This document shows, piece by piece, positions 41,846 to 49,869 of a DNA stretch of 64,000 nt (position 1 is its first letter; each line of letters begins with the position of its first letter). The stretch spans positions 186,001-250,000 of the forward strand of contig NZ_JABTEZ010000004.1 in NCBI RefSeq assembly GCF_015711605.1, in the 5' to 3' direction. A program made the position numbers and the translations under genes. The notes beneath the pieces were generated by a model. The model did not search any database, was not told where the DNA came from, and saw nothing but the letters and a program-made list of their open reading frames with translations. The DNA is from Planomonospora sp. ID67723 (GTDB taxonomy: Bacteria; Actinomycetota; Actinomycetes; Streptosporangiales; Streptosporangiaceae).

Positions 41846-42756
41846 TCGGCCTTCAGCCCGTCCCAGAAACCGGTGAGCAGGGCGGCGAACTGCTCAGCTT
41901 GCTCGATCTGGGGCAGGTGGCCGGTTCGGGGGAACAGGTGGGTGCGGGCGCCGGGCAAGGCGGCCGCCGCGTTGACGAGGTGGCCGGCGGGCAGGATCCG
42001 GTCGTGGGTGCCCCAGGCGACGAGCGTCGGGATGCCGAGCCGGGCCGTCTCCGCGAGAAGGTCCCGGCGCCAGCCCGGGCGGACGCCCCGCAGGGAGCCC
42101 AGGTCGGCGGCTATGCGCCGCAGGGTTCGGGCGGCCCCTGGGCGCTGGGAGAGCTTGTGCGCCAGGGCGACCCGTTCGGGGGTGGCGAAGGCCGGATCGT
42201 AGAACAGCGCACGCTCGGTCGAGCGTGCGGTGTTCTCGTCGGGGCGTAGCAGCAGCCGCCACAGCAGCGGCAGGTCCAAAACGCGCAAGGCCCAGGTGAC
42301 CTGGTGGCCGAACCCGGCGCTGCCGGCCAGGGCCAGCGAGGTGACCCTGGCGGGGGCGTCGGCGGCGAGCCGCATCGCGACGGCGCCGCCCAGCGAGTTG
42401 CCCACCAGGTGCACGGCGGGAGTGACTCCGAGGACGTCCAGCGTTCTCATGACGTGCCCGGCCAGGGAGCCGAGCTGCGGGTCGGGCAGGGGATGGGAGT
42501 GCCCAAACCCGGCGAGGTCGATCGCCAGCACGCGATGCCCGGACAGGGCCGCGCGCAGCGGCTCCCAGTCCTCCAGGCTGCGGCCCAGCCCGTGCAGCAG
42601 GACCGTCGGCGGGCCGCTGCCGGTCACGCGGTAGCGGACACGGTGCCCGTCGACCTCGGCGAAATCGGCCTCGGCGAACAGCGCGGGCGGAGCGGTGAGG
42701 CCGTGCGGCCTGGAGGATTCCTGCGCCTTAGCGGGTCGCTGATGGGCTTTCGTCAC
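41842..42756 (-). CDS. Alpha/beta hydrolase
   Basis: This encodes 304 residues. The core reads VLLHGLGRSLEDWEPLRAAL, nucleophile elbow LVGNSLGGAVAMRLA, acid in VAWGTHDRILP and His in FPRTGHLPQIEQAE: a complete triad of the epoxide hydrolase/meta-cleavage hydrolase type. There is no signal peptide. ATG 42756 overlaps the stop of the upstream saccharopine-like gene (ATGA), and its own stop overlaps the PaaX-like start, so the three are translationally coupled. It is divergent from the flavin monooxygenase. Confidence 0.87.
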   Translation of the reverse strand: MTKAHQRPAKAQESSRPHGLTAPPALFAEADFAEVDGHRVRYRVTGSGPPTVLLHGLGRSLEDWEPLRAALSGHRVLAIDLAGFGHSHPLPDPQLGSLAGHVMRTLDVLGVTPAVHLVGNSLGGAVAMRLAADAPARVTSLALAGSAGFGHQVTWALRVLDLPLLWRLLLRPDENTARSTERALFYDPAFATPERVALAHKLSQRPGAARTLRRIAADLGSLRGVRPGWRRDLLAETARLGIPTLVAWGTHDRILPAGHLVNAAAALPGARTHLFPRTGHLPQIEQAEQFAALLTGFWDGLKAD

Positions 42757-43571
42757 GATCGGAGCGCCTCGACGTCGGCCAGGGTCACGTCCACCGCCAC
42801 GCGGTCGGGGGCGCGGTCACTGCGCAGGCGGGGGGCCTGGCGCGCCAGGCCGCGGAAGAACCGCTCGGGGTCGATGACCGGGTCGTCGTGACGGGTTCCC
42901 GTGGCGGTGGCGGTGGCGGAGAACGGCGACAGCGTTCCGGGGCCCTTGCGGCCCAGTGGGGTGAGGGCGGAATGCAGGCCGTGCACGATCGAGGGCCTGG
43001 CCAGATCGGTGGCCGCGGTCTCGTTGGTGAGCCTGCCGGAGTCGATACTCCGGTGCAGCAGATCCAGGTAGGCGAGGGTCCCCGGGGTGATGACCATGAG
43101 GTTGACGGCCTTGCCCGTGGAGTGGAAGCTGCGGCGGGAGGTGACCGGTTCGGGACGCCCCACGGTGTAGGCCGCGTCGGAACGTTTGGGGGCGACGGCC
43201 AGCATGACCGGCGTCAGTGGCCGTTGGTGAACGAGCCGGCCGCCGTCGACCACGGCGACGTGGACGCTGGTCTGATCCATCCGGTGCACGGCGGCGGCGC
43301 TGGGGCGCCCATTGGGATCGAGCAGCTGTTCGTCGTCCTGCTTTCCCTGCCTGCCGGTTCCCGAGCCGGGAACGTCCACCGGCCAGGCGGCGGACAGGCC
43401 CTGGGCCGGCCCGTCCAGCATCGTGAGGCCGTGTAGGGCCGACAGGTCGCTGATGCCCGGGCTGGCGTCCATGCCCACCACGGCGCAGACCCCGGCGGCC
43501 CGGTCCTGCTCGTCCAAGCCGAGCATCTGCTGGGTCGGCTCCCAGTCGTCGCAGGTGTCCAGTATTCTCAT
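42753..43571 (-). CDS. Saccharopine dehydrogenase-like oxidoreductase, N-terminally short
   Basis: This encodes 272 residues starting MRILDTCDDWEPTQQMLGLD. Relatives have about 100 more N-terminal residues holding the GxGxxG NAD(P) site. Here the frame begins inside the Rossmann fold at the strand before CDDW, so the cofactor site is incomplete. Downstream segments CAVVGMDASPGIS, AAWPVDVPG and TVGRPEPVTSRRSFHSTGKA are family-like. It may be a truncated remnant that is still translated, since the frame is open and coupled to the hydrolase. A perfect dyad sits just upstream. Confidence 0.65.
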   Translation of the reverse strand: MRILDTCDDWEPTQQMLGLDEQDRAAGVCAVVGMDASPGISDLSALHGLTMLDGPAQGLSAAWPVDVPGSGTGRQGKQDDEQLLDPNGRPSAAAVHRMDQTSVHVAVVDGGRLVHQRPLTPVMLAVAPKRSDAAYTVGRPEPVTSRRSFHSTGKAVNLMVITPGTLAYLDLLHRSIDSGRLTNETAATDLARPSIVHGLHSALTPLGRKGPGTLSPFSATATATGTRHDDPVIDPERFFRGLARQAPRLRSDRAPDRVAVDVTLADVEALRS

Positions 43572-43595
43572 CTCACTCCATCTATCGAATCTTTT

Positions 43596-43618
43596 ACTAT
43601 CGTAGTCTATACGATAGT
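43596..43618. promoter_or_regulatory. Perfect palindrome between divergent genes
   Basis: ACTATCGTA (43596-43604), spacer GTCTA, TACGATAGT (43610-43618): 9-bp perfect arms in an AT-rich gap between the saccharopine-like gene and the flavin monooxygenase. A further TCTATCG half-site lies at 43581. It is a likely operator for both transcripts. Confidence 0.7.
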
Positions 43619-43650
43619 TTCTAAATCAAGAGATTGTGGATGGAGGCACC

Positions 43651-45261
43651 ATGACCGACCAGAACCCAGGTGAGGCGCAGCGGATGCACGGGGACGGGGA
43701 TGAGACGAGCCCGCCCGTGCCGCATGTCGCCGTGGTCATCGTCGGCGCGGGGTTCGCGGGACTGGGTGCGGCCATCCGCCTGCGCCAGGAAGGCCACCGG
43801 GACCTGGCGGTCCTCGAACAGGCCGACGACGTCGGCGGCACCTGGCGGGACAACACCTATCCCGGCTGCGCCTGCGACGTCCCCTCGCGCCTGTACTCGT
43901 TCTCGTTCGCACCGAACCCGGACTGGAGCCGCCGCTTCGCCCCGCAAGGTGAGCTCGAGCGCTATCTACGGCGTTGCGCCCACGACCACGGCCTCATGTC
44001 CTGCCTGCGACTGGGCGTCGCGCTTCAGCAGGCGTCCTGGGACCCCGGGCGGCACCGCTGGATCCTGCAGACCAGCCGGGGGCCGCTCACCGCGGGAGTA
44101 CTGGTCATGGCGCAGGGACCGCTGTCGGAACCGGCCGTTCCCTCCCTCCCCGGGATGGAGGACTTCGCAGGCGAGGCGTTCCACTCCGCCCGCTGGCGGC
44201 ACGACCTCGATCTGCGCGACAAAAGCGTGGCGGTGATCGGGACCGGCGCAAGCGCCATCCAGTTCGTTCCGCACCTGCAACGCGTCGCCCGGCGGGTGAC
44301 CGTCTTCCAGCGCAACCCCCCGTGGATCATGCCGCGTCACGACAGGCCGATCCCCGCCTGGCGGCGCCGCCTGTACCGGCTGGCTCCGCCGCTGCACCGC
44401 CTGGCGCGCGGCGTGGAGTACCTGCGCCGCGAGGCGGGCCTGCCCGTGCTGCTGGGCAGCCGCACCATGGCCGACCTGGGCCGCAAAGAAGCACTCGCCC
44501 ACCTGCACCGGCAGGTCGCCGACCCGGCGCTGCGCGTCAAACTGACCCCGGACTACGAACTGGGCTGCAAGCGGATCCTCCTGTCCGACGACTACTATCC
44601 GGCTCTGACCCGGCCCAACGTCGAGGTGGTGACCGACCCGATCACCACCGTCACCCGGGAGAGCGTGATCACGGCATCTCATCCCGCACGGGATGAGAGT
44701 GCGCATCCGGCGGATGTCCTGATCTTCGGGACCGGGTTCCGCGTCACCGACGCCACCTTCACGCAGTGCATCATGGGCGCCGACGGGCGAAGCCTGGACG
44801 AGACCTGGCGGGGGAGCCCGCAAGCCTATCTCGGCACCACCGTCGCCGGCTTCCCCAACCTGTTCCTGATGGCCGGACCCAACACCGGGGTGGGACATAC
44901 CAGCCTCATCTACATCATCGAGTCGCAGATCAACTATCTGCTCGACTGCCTGCGTGTCATGGCCGAGCGCGGCCTGGCCGCCGTGGAGGTGCGCGCCGAC
45001 GTCCAGGCCTCCTACAACGCCGCCCTCCAGCGGCGCATGGCCGGCACCGTCTGGGCGGCGGGCGGCTGCACGAACTGGTACATGGACTCCCAGGGCCGCG
45101 TCACCGCCATCTGGCCCGAGCCGACCTGGAGGTTCCGCCGCCGCACCCGCACCTTCGACCCGAGGCCGTACACGCTGACGCCCGCACACGGCGCGCGGCC
45201 CGGCCCGGCACCGGATCACCCGGACCGTACGCTCGTCCGGCATGCGGAGCCCGGACCGTGA
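43651..45261 (+). CDS. Flavin-containing monooxygenase, Baeyer-Villiger type
   Basis: This encodes 536 residues from ATG 43651 (MTDQNPGEAQRMHGDGDETS), with GGAGG five bases upstream. The FAD motif is VIVGAGFAGLGAAIRLRQEG, followed by DDVGGTWRDNTYPGCACDVP. The Baeyer-Villiger fingerprint is FAGEAFHSARWRHD, and the NADPH Rossmann motif VIGTGASAIQFVPHLQ. The C-terminal GPNTGVGHTSLIYIIESQIN is also typical. It would insert oxygen next to a ketone or oxidise a heteroatom using NADPH and O2. Next to a hydrolase (ester cleavage) and an amine oxidase this suggests a catabolic sequence. Confidence 0.9.
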   Translation: MTDQNPGEAQRMHGDGDETSPPVPHVAVVIVGAGFAGLGAAIRLRQEGHRDLAVLEQADDVGGTWRDNTYPGCACDVPSRLYSFSFAPNPDWSRRFAPQGELERYLRRCAHDHGLMSCLRLGVALQQASWDPGRHRWILQTSRGPLTAGVLVMAQGPLSEPAVPSLPGMEDFAGEAFHSARWRHDLDLRDKSVAVIGTGASAIQFVPHLQRVARRVTVFQRNPPWIMPRHDRPIPAWRRRLYRLAPPLHRLARGVEYLRREAGLPVLLGSRTMADLGRKEALAHLHRQVADPALRVKLTPDYELGCKRILLSDDYYPALTRPNVEVVTDPITTVTRESVITASHPARDESAHPADVLIFGTGFRVTDATFTQCIMGADGRSLDETWRGSPQAYLGTTVAGFPNLFLMAGPNTGVGHTSLIYIIESQINYLLDCLRVMAERGLAAVEVRADVQASYNAALQRRMAGTVWAAGGCTNWYMDSQGRVTAIWPEPTWRFRRRTRTFDPRPYTLTPAHGARPGPAPDHPDRTLVRHAEPGP

Positions 45262-45563
45262 CGAGACGCTCTGAAGACGCGCGTCCCCGGAGCACGCTTC
45301 ACGCCCGCCTGCCCGGCGACACGGTCCGAACAGGGGCGATGGCGCTGATCAACGACATGGCCGAGGGCACCGGCATCCCGCTCGCGCTGGGACTCGCCCG
45401 AGTGCTGGACGGCACCGCACGCACCCCCGGCATCCACCCACCTGAGATCGCGATCAACGCCGACCGCTTCTTCCGCGACCTGGCACACCACACCGCCGGC
45501 GCCCCGCCGCCGCCCTCCGGCGACGGCGTCCTGGTCGACCGGAGCGCCGCGCCGCCTCGCTGA
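45258..45563 (+). CDS. Saccharopine dehydrogenase-like C-terminal fragment
   Basis: This encodes 101 residues if read from GTG 45258, which overlaps the monooxygenase stop. The sequence GDTVRTGAMALINDMAEGTG then IPLALGLARVLDGTARTPGI and HPPEIAINADRFFRDLAHHT is the extreme C-terminus of the saccharopine dehydrogenase-like family, whose full length is about 350-400 residues. No catalytic or cofactor region is present. It is the third partial copy within 5.3 kb. The overlap with the monooxygenase suggests it is still translated, but it is probably non-enzymatic. Confidence 0.6.
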   Translation: MTRRSEDARPRSTLHARLPGDTVRTGAMALINDMAEGTGIPLALGLARVLDGTARTPGIHPPEIAINADRFFRDLAHHTAGAPPPPSGDGVLVDRSAAPPR

Positions 45564-45595
45564 CCCGCGCCCGATCCGCCGAACAGGAGAACCCC

Positions 45596-47023
45596 ATGCA
45601 AGAACACACCGTGACCGCGGACCGCCTGCCGGCCGTTCAATCCGGCGAGGTCGACGCGGTCGTCGTGGGAGCCGGGCTGGCCGGACTCCTCGCCGCGCGC
45701 CGACTGCACCAAGCGGGCATGAACGTCGTCGTCTGCGAGGCCAAGGACCGCGTCGGCGGACGGATGCTGACCATGACCTCCACCACGGGCGTCCCCGTCG
45801 ACGCCGGTGCCGCCTGGGTGGGGCCTGGCCAGAAGGCGGTCCTCGCACTGCTGGAAGAGCTGGGCATCGGACTGATACCGCAGTACGACGACGGGGCGAA
45901 CCTGCTGCACGTGGACGGCAGGACCTACCGCTACCAGGGGAGCATCCCCCCTGTCGGGCCGATCGGCCTGCTCGACCTCGGACGCGCCCAATACGCCCTG
46001 GACCGGATGGCCCACCGACTTGGCCCTCCGCCCTGGCACGGGGCCTACGCCCGCCGCCTGGACGCTCAGACCCTCGGCGGCTGGATGCGCCGCCACGTTC
46101 ACACCCATGCGGGCCGGATGGTCTTCGAGGCGGTGACCGCCAGCGGTTTCGGCTGCAGGCCCGACGCGCTGTCGCTCCTGGCGTTCTCCGCCCACGTCGG
46201 AGGAGCAGGAGGGCTCAGCTCACTCCTCGAGGTCAGCGGAGCGCTGAAATACCGGATCGCCGGCGGCGCGGACTCGCTGACCACCAGGCTGGCGGCGGAC
46301 CTGGGCGGCCGGGTCCTCACCGGCCACCCGATCACCCACATCAGTCGCACCGATCGCACGGCCTGCGTGAACGGCCCCGGCAGCACATCCATCACCGCCC
46401 GCCACGTCCTTATCGCCACGGACCCCGCAACCGCCCGGGCCATCGCGCATGACCCACCGCTGCCCACGGCCCGAGCCGATCTGCAACGCCGCTGGCAGAT
46501 GGGGCACGGCAGCAAGACCCACCTCATCTACTCGCGGCCGTGGTGGCGAGATCGGGGCCTCACCGGCGCCGCCATCACCGAATGCGGCCTCGCCCGCATG
46601 ACCTTCGACGTCAGCCCGCCCGATCCGGACGCCCCGGGCGTCCTCCTGGCATTCGTGGACCTCAGCAACGTCGACGACCCGAACCTCCTGCGGCCCGGAG
46701 CGGCCCCCGAGCGTGAACGCCAGGTGCTCGATGACCTGGAGGCACTCTTCGGCGAGCAAGTCCGCGACCGCCTGGACTACCTCGAACACGACTGGGCCGC
46801 CGAACCCTGGCAGAGCGGTTGCGTCCCCGCCCCGCCCCCCGGCCTGCTCGCATCCCACCACCCGTGGCTGGCCCGCCCCATCGGGCCCCTGCACTGGGCA
46901 GGCGCCGAGACCTCCTACCTGTGGGAGGGCCACATGGACGGCGCCGTCCGCTCCGCCAACAGAGCCGTCACCGAAATCCTCACGGTTGCGTCCTCGGAGC
47001 GGTTAAAAGGCTCGACGAGATAG
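45596..47023 (+). CDS. Flavin amine oxidase (monoamine oxidase-like), C-terminus altered by IS
   Basis: This encodes 475 residues from ATG 45596, preceded by AGGAG. The dinucleotide-binding motif AVVVGAGLAGLLAARRLHQA, then EAKDRVGGRMLTM, and the C-terminal flavin motif GPLHWAGAETSYLWEGHMDG are complete. The last residues, TVASSERLKGSTR, are encoded by the end of the IS256-type element that begins at 46984, so the native C-terminus was replaced after AVTEIL. The flavin core is intact, so activity is possible. It would oxidise a primary or secondary amine, or act as a related dehydrogenase. Confidence 0.88.
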   Translation: MQEHTVTADRLPAVQSGEVDAVVVGAGLAGLLAARRLHQAGMNVVVCEAKDRVGGRMLTMTSTTGVPVDAGAAWVGPGQKAVLALLEELGIGLIPQYDDGANLLHVDGRTYRYQGSIPPVGPIGLLDLGRAQYALDRMAHRLGPPPWHGAYARRLDAQTLGGWMRRHVHTHAGRMVFEAVTASGFGCRPDALSLLAFSAHVGGAGGLSSLLEVSGALKYRIAGGADSLTTRLAADLGGRVLTGHPITHISRTDRTACVNGPGSTSITARHVLIATDPATARAIAHDPPLPTARADLQRRWQMGHGSKTHLIYSRPWWRDRGLTGAAITECGLARMTFDVSPPDPDAPGVLLAFVDLSNVDDPNLLRPGAAPERERQVLDDLEALFGEQVRDRLDYLEHDWAAEPWQSGCVPAPPPGLLASHHPWLARPIGPLHWAGAETSYLWEGHMDGAVRSANRAVTEILTVASSERLKGSTR

Positions 47024-47543
47024 GTGCCGTAGGTTGATCTTAGGCGGCCTCGGTAGCCGTCGTCACGACGGTCTGCGAAGCGGGGTGGAGCTGGGTCGGC
47101 GGGTGCAGCAGCGCGCGCCGTAGGTCCTGCGGAACACGCAGTCCGGCCGGGGTCGTGGTGAAGCCGCGCCAGCCCCGTGAGGCCCGGTCCAGGACGGCCC
47201 GCACCAGCGACACGCACGAGGTCTCGCCGGGGAAGCGGCCGATCACCTTCACGCGGCGGGTCTCGCCGAAGGTCCGCTCGATGAAGGTGCAGTGGCGCAC
47301 GCGCTTGTGGTGCTCGGCGGGGAAGCGCAGGTAGGAGGTCAGGTTGTGGCGGTCGGTCAGCAGGCTCCTGACCGCCGCCGGGCAGGAGCGGCCCCAGGCC
47401 TCGGCGAAGGCGTCGATGCGGGCCCGCACCAGTTCGACCAGCTGCCGGCCGGGCGTGACGTCGCCGAGGCCGGCAAGATCGAAGATGCCCCAGCAGGCGG
47501 CTTTGACCGCGGCCTGGTCGGTGGCTGAGATCTTGGAGGCGAT
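46984..47543 (-). repeat. 560-bp inverted repeat, left copy
   Basis: Nearly identical in inverted orientation to 51766-52325. Both comprise the 3' end of the same IS256-type transposase and its terminal sequence. I noted only a few differences, such as RFPGE here against RFAGE there. Confidence 0.85.
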
Positions 47544-47763
47544 GTTGCGCAGGCGGTGGACGAGACAGCGCTGGCGCAGCGAAGCGGGAAAGACCTGCTC
47601 GGCCGCGCTGATCGGGCCGGGTGCGCCGTCGGAGACGACCGGCAGTGGCGGACGCAGACCGCGACCGACCAGATCGGTCAGGAAGTCACTCCAGGCGTCG
47701 GTCGATTCGGATCCGGCGGCGGTCAGGCCGACGAAGACGGGCGTGCCGCCGGTGGTGATGCCC
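46984..47763 (-). mobile_element. IS256-family element, 3' part of transposase
   Basis: The minus-strand frame GITTGGTPVFVGLTAAGSES, TDAWSDFLTDLV, PLPVVSDGAPGPISAAEQVF, RQRCLVHRLRNI, and the C-terminal HTRPAEHHKRVRHCTFIERTF-like region (FPAEHHKRVRHCTFIERTFG) to stop 47040 is an IS256/mutator transposase. The outer end is 46984. At 47764 the coding sequence is cut by an IS630 insertion; its upstream continuation lies beyond it, at 48951. Confidence 0.85.
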
Positions 47764-47765
47764 TA

Positions 47766-48948
47766 GTGAGCCGGTCTTGAGCTGTGGTGTCACCACATGA
47801 GGTGAATTGTGTTTCAGGCCGCAGCGCGAGGTGACGAGACCTCCGCGCCGCGTTCTGCTGGAGGGATGAGTGATCCACGACTGGAGCCGCTGGTGCTGAC
47901 CGAGCTCGAACGCTCGACGTTGCAGGGGTGAGTGAAACGCCGTACGACCGCGCAGGGCTTGGCACTGCGGGCACGGATCGTGCTGGCCTGCGCCGAGGGC
48001 GGCAGCAACATGGCGGTGGCCGGACGCTTACGGATCCACCGTAAAACCGTGGCCCGCTGGCGCAGCCGATTCCTGTCCGCCCGGATGAACGGACTGCATG
48101 ACGAGCCCCGGCCCGGCGTGCCGCGCACCATCACCGACGCCCAGGTCGAGGAGGTGGTAGTGCGCACGCTGGAAGAAGTCCCTGCCGGAGCCACCCACTG
48201 GTCCAAACGCGAGCTGGCCCGGAAGGTGGGCATCTCCCCGACCAGTGTGCTGCGGATCTGGCGGGCGTTCGGCCTGCAACCGTGGCGGACCGAGGACTTC
48301 AAGATCTCCCCGGACCCGCTGCTGATCGACAAGATCCGGGACGTGGTCGGACTGTATCTGGCCCCGCCGGCCGGCGCGGTGGTGTTCTCGATGGATGAAA
48401 AACCCCAGATCCAGGCCCTGGAACGGACTGCGCCCGTCCTACCGATGCTGCCCAGGACCCCGGAGCGGCGCAGCTTCGACTACATCCGGCACGGCACTGT
48501 GGACCTGTTCGCCGCGCTGAACACCGCAACCGGCCAGGTGATCAGCAAACTGTCGGCCCGGCACCGCGCGATCGACTTCCGCGACTTCCTGGCCGAGATG
48601 GACCTGCAGGTCGAACCCGACCTGCAGGTCCATGTGATCTGCGACAACCTCGCGGCGCACAAGGCGCCGCTGGTGCACCGCTGGCTGCTGGCCCATCCAC
48701 GCTTCACGCTGCATTTCACCCCAACCTATGCCTCGTGGATCAACCAGGTCGAACGTTGGTTCGCCGAGTTGCAGCGACGCTGCCTGGAGCGTGGGGTGTT
48801 CTGCTCCCTGGGGGCGCTGACGACCGCTCTGGAGGAATGGATCGCGTTCTGGAACGACAATGCCAAGCCGTTCCGGTGGACCAAGACTGCCGACCAGATC
48901 ATCGACCGTATCTGCCGCTACTGCGACAGGATCTCAAGACCGGCTCAC
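47766..48948 (+). mobile_element. Complete IS630-family element, 1183 bp, with TA duplication
   Basis: Terminal repeats GTGAGCCGGTCTTGAG (from 47766) and CTCAAGACCGGCTCAC (to 48948) are exact complements. Each end is flanked by TA (47764-47765 and 48949-48950), the expected IS630/Tc1 target duplication. It carries one transposase gene. It is inserted inside an IS256-type transposase gene. Confidence 0.9.
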
Positions 48949-48951
48949 TAG
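47866..48951 (+). pseudogene. IS630-family transposase with early nonsense codon
   Basis: From ATG 47866 the protein reads MSDPRLEPLVLTELERSTLQ, G, then TGA (47929-47931), then VKRRTTAQGLALRARIVLAC. Relatives have Trp at the stop position (GWVKRRT), so this is a TGG to TGA change. Translation could restart at GTG 47932, giving 339 residues with the N-terminal HTH (AVAGRLRIHRKTVARWRSRF) and the DDE core (VVFSMDEKPQIQALERT, VHVICDNLAAHKAP, TYASWINQVERWFAELQRR) intact, so activity is not excluded. The final stop TAG (48949-48951) is completed by the target-site TA. Confidence 0.8.
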
Positions 48952-49085
48952 GCGGCCAGCACCGGCTCGGCCCGGGCGCCGTCGTGCATTGTGAAGTGCG
49001 AGTTGGGGCGGGCGATGGTGATCGGTCCGCTGGTGGTCTTGATGGTGGTGGGGCAGTGGCCGCCCGGGGTGGCCGGGCCGTACCG
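48951..49085 (-). mobile_element. IS256-family element, 5' fragment beyond the IS630 insertion
   Basis: The minus-strand frame reads PTTIKTTSGPITIARP, then directly NSHFTMHDGARAEPVLAA, which should continue with WGITT as found on the other side of the IS630 at 47763. The long region normally between IARPKL and DGSHF is missing, so the IS256 copy had an internal deletion. Joined across the IS630 the codon after LAA reads TAG where relatives have TGG. Confidence 0.75.
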
Positions 49086-49216
49086 GCCCGTCGGAGGCGG
49101 TGGAGGTGTTGTCCAGCGCCCTCCCGGTGGTTCATCGATCGATGCCTGCGCGCCCAGTTGCGAGTCTCGTTGCCGATTGCGCCTGCCGGAGAAGGGCGGG
49201 CAGGTAGGTTCTGGAT

Positions 49217-49741
49217 ATGGAGACCATCAATCTGGGTGAGGCGGATGGCCTGCCGCCGGTGGATTGGGCCGCCGTCATCGAGAAGCTTGATGCGGGGTCG
49301 ACACCGCGACCGGATGCGGCGAACGCCCGCACGACGTGGCTGTGCACCATCAACGAGGACGGCAGCCCGCATGTGACCGCGGTCGGCGCTCTCTGGGTGG
49401 ACGGCGCTTTCTGGTTCCAGACGGGCTCGGGCACGCGCAAGGGGCGCAACGTCGCGCGCGATCCGCGGTGTTCGGTCGCGGTGTCGATCCGCGACGCGGA
49501 TGTCGTGATCGAGGGTGCCGCAGTGCGGATAATCGAGCCGGATGCGGTGGCGCGCATTGCCAAGGCGTGGGCGGACAACGGTTGGCCGGCGGAGCCCGAT
49601 GAGAGCGGTTCGGGCATCATCGCCCCGTTCAATGCACCGTCGCAAGGACCACCGCCGTGGAACGTGTATCGCATCGAGCCACGCTCGGCGACGGTGGTCT
49701 CGGCGACGGAGCCGGGCGGCCTAACCCGCTTCCGCTTCTGA
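49217..49741 (+). CDS. Pyridoxamine 5'-phosphate oxidase-like, F420-dependent class
   Basis: This encodes 174 residues starting METINLGEADGLPPVDWAAV. The split-barrel fold is indicated by TTWLCTINEDGSPHVTAVGA, LWVDGAFWFQTGSGTRKGRN and VARDPRCSVAVSIRDADVVI EGAA, the pattern of PPOX-class F420/FMN-binding proteins. The basic TGSGTRKGRN loop would contact the cofactor phosphate. It lies inside the segment bounded by the IS256 inverted repeats and has no operon partner. It is probably an F420H2-dependent reductase of unknown substrate. Confidence 0.85.
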   Translation: METINLGEADGLPPVDWAAVIEKLDAGSTPRPDAANARTTWLCTINEDGSPHVTAVGALWVDGAFWFQTGSGTRKGRNVARDPRCSVAVSIRDADVVIEGAAVRIIEPDAVARIAKAWADNGWPAEPDESGSGIIAPFNAPSQGPPPWNVYRIEPRSATVVSATEPGGLTRFRF

Positions 49742-49829
49742 CACGAAGAGTGCACGCCTCCCGTTGGGTAGTGCAGACCTGATACCTGGGTCGGGTGGCC
49801 GGGAGGAATCCCACCTTCCGGCTCCCACA

Positions 49830-49863
49830 GAACCGGACGTGACAGTCTCCCGTCATCCGGCTC
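49830..49863 (-). ncRNA. Group II intron domain V
   Basis: On the minus strand a 34-nt hairpin, GAGCCGGATGACGGGAG.. paired with ..CACGTCCGGTTC, follows the maturase remnant at the expected distance and has the characteristic AGCCG...CGGTT domain V form. A likely domain VI stem (GGGAGCC..) follows to about 49790. Confidence 0.75.
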
Positions 49864-49869
49864 TTATCA

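Noticed and set aside
47932-48951. Plain intact IS630 transposase starting at GTG 47932
   Set aside because: The frame continues upstream through a TGA to a better ATG start with family-like residues, so it is better described as nonsense-interrupted, although restart at GTG remains possible.
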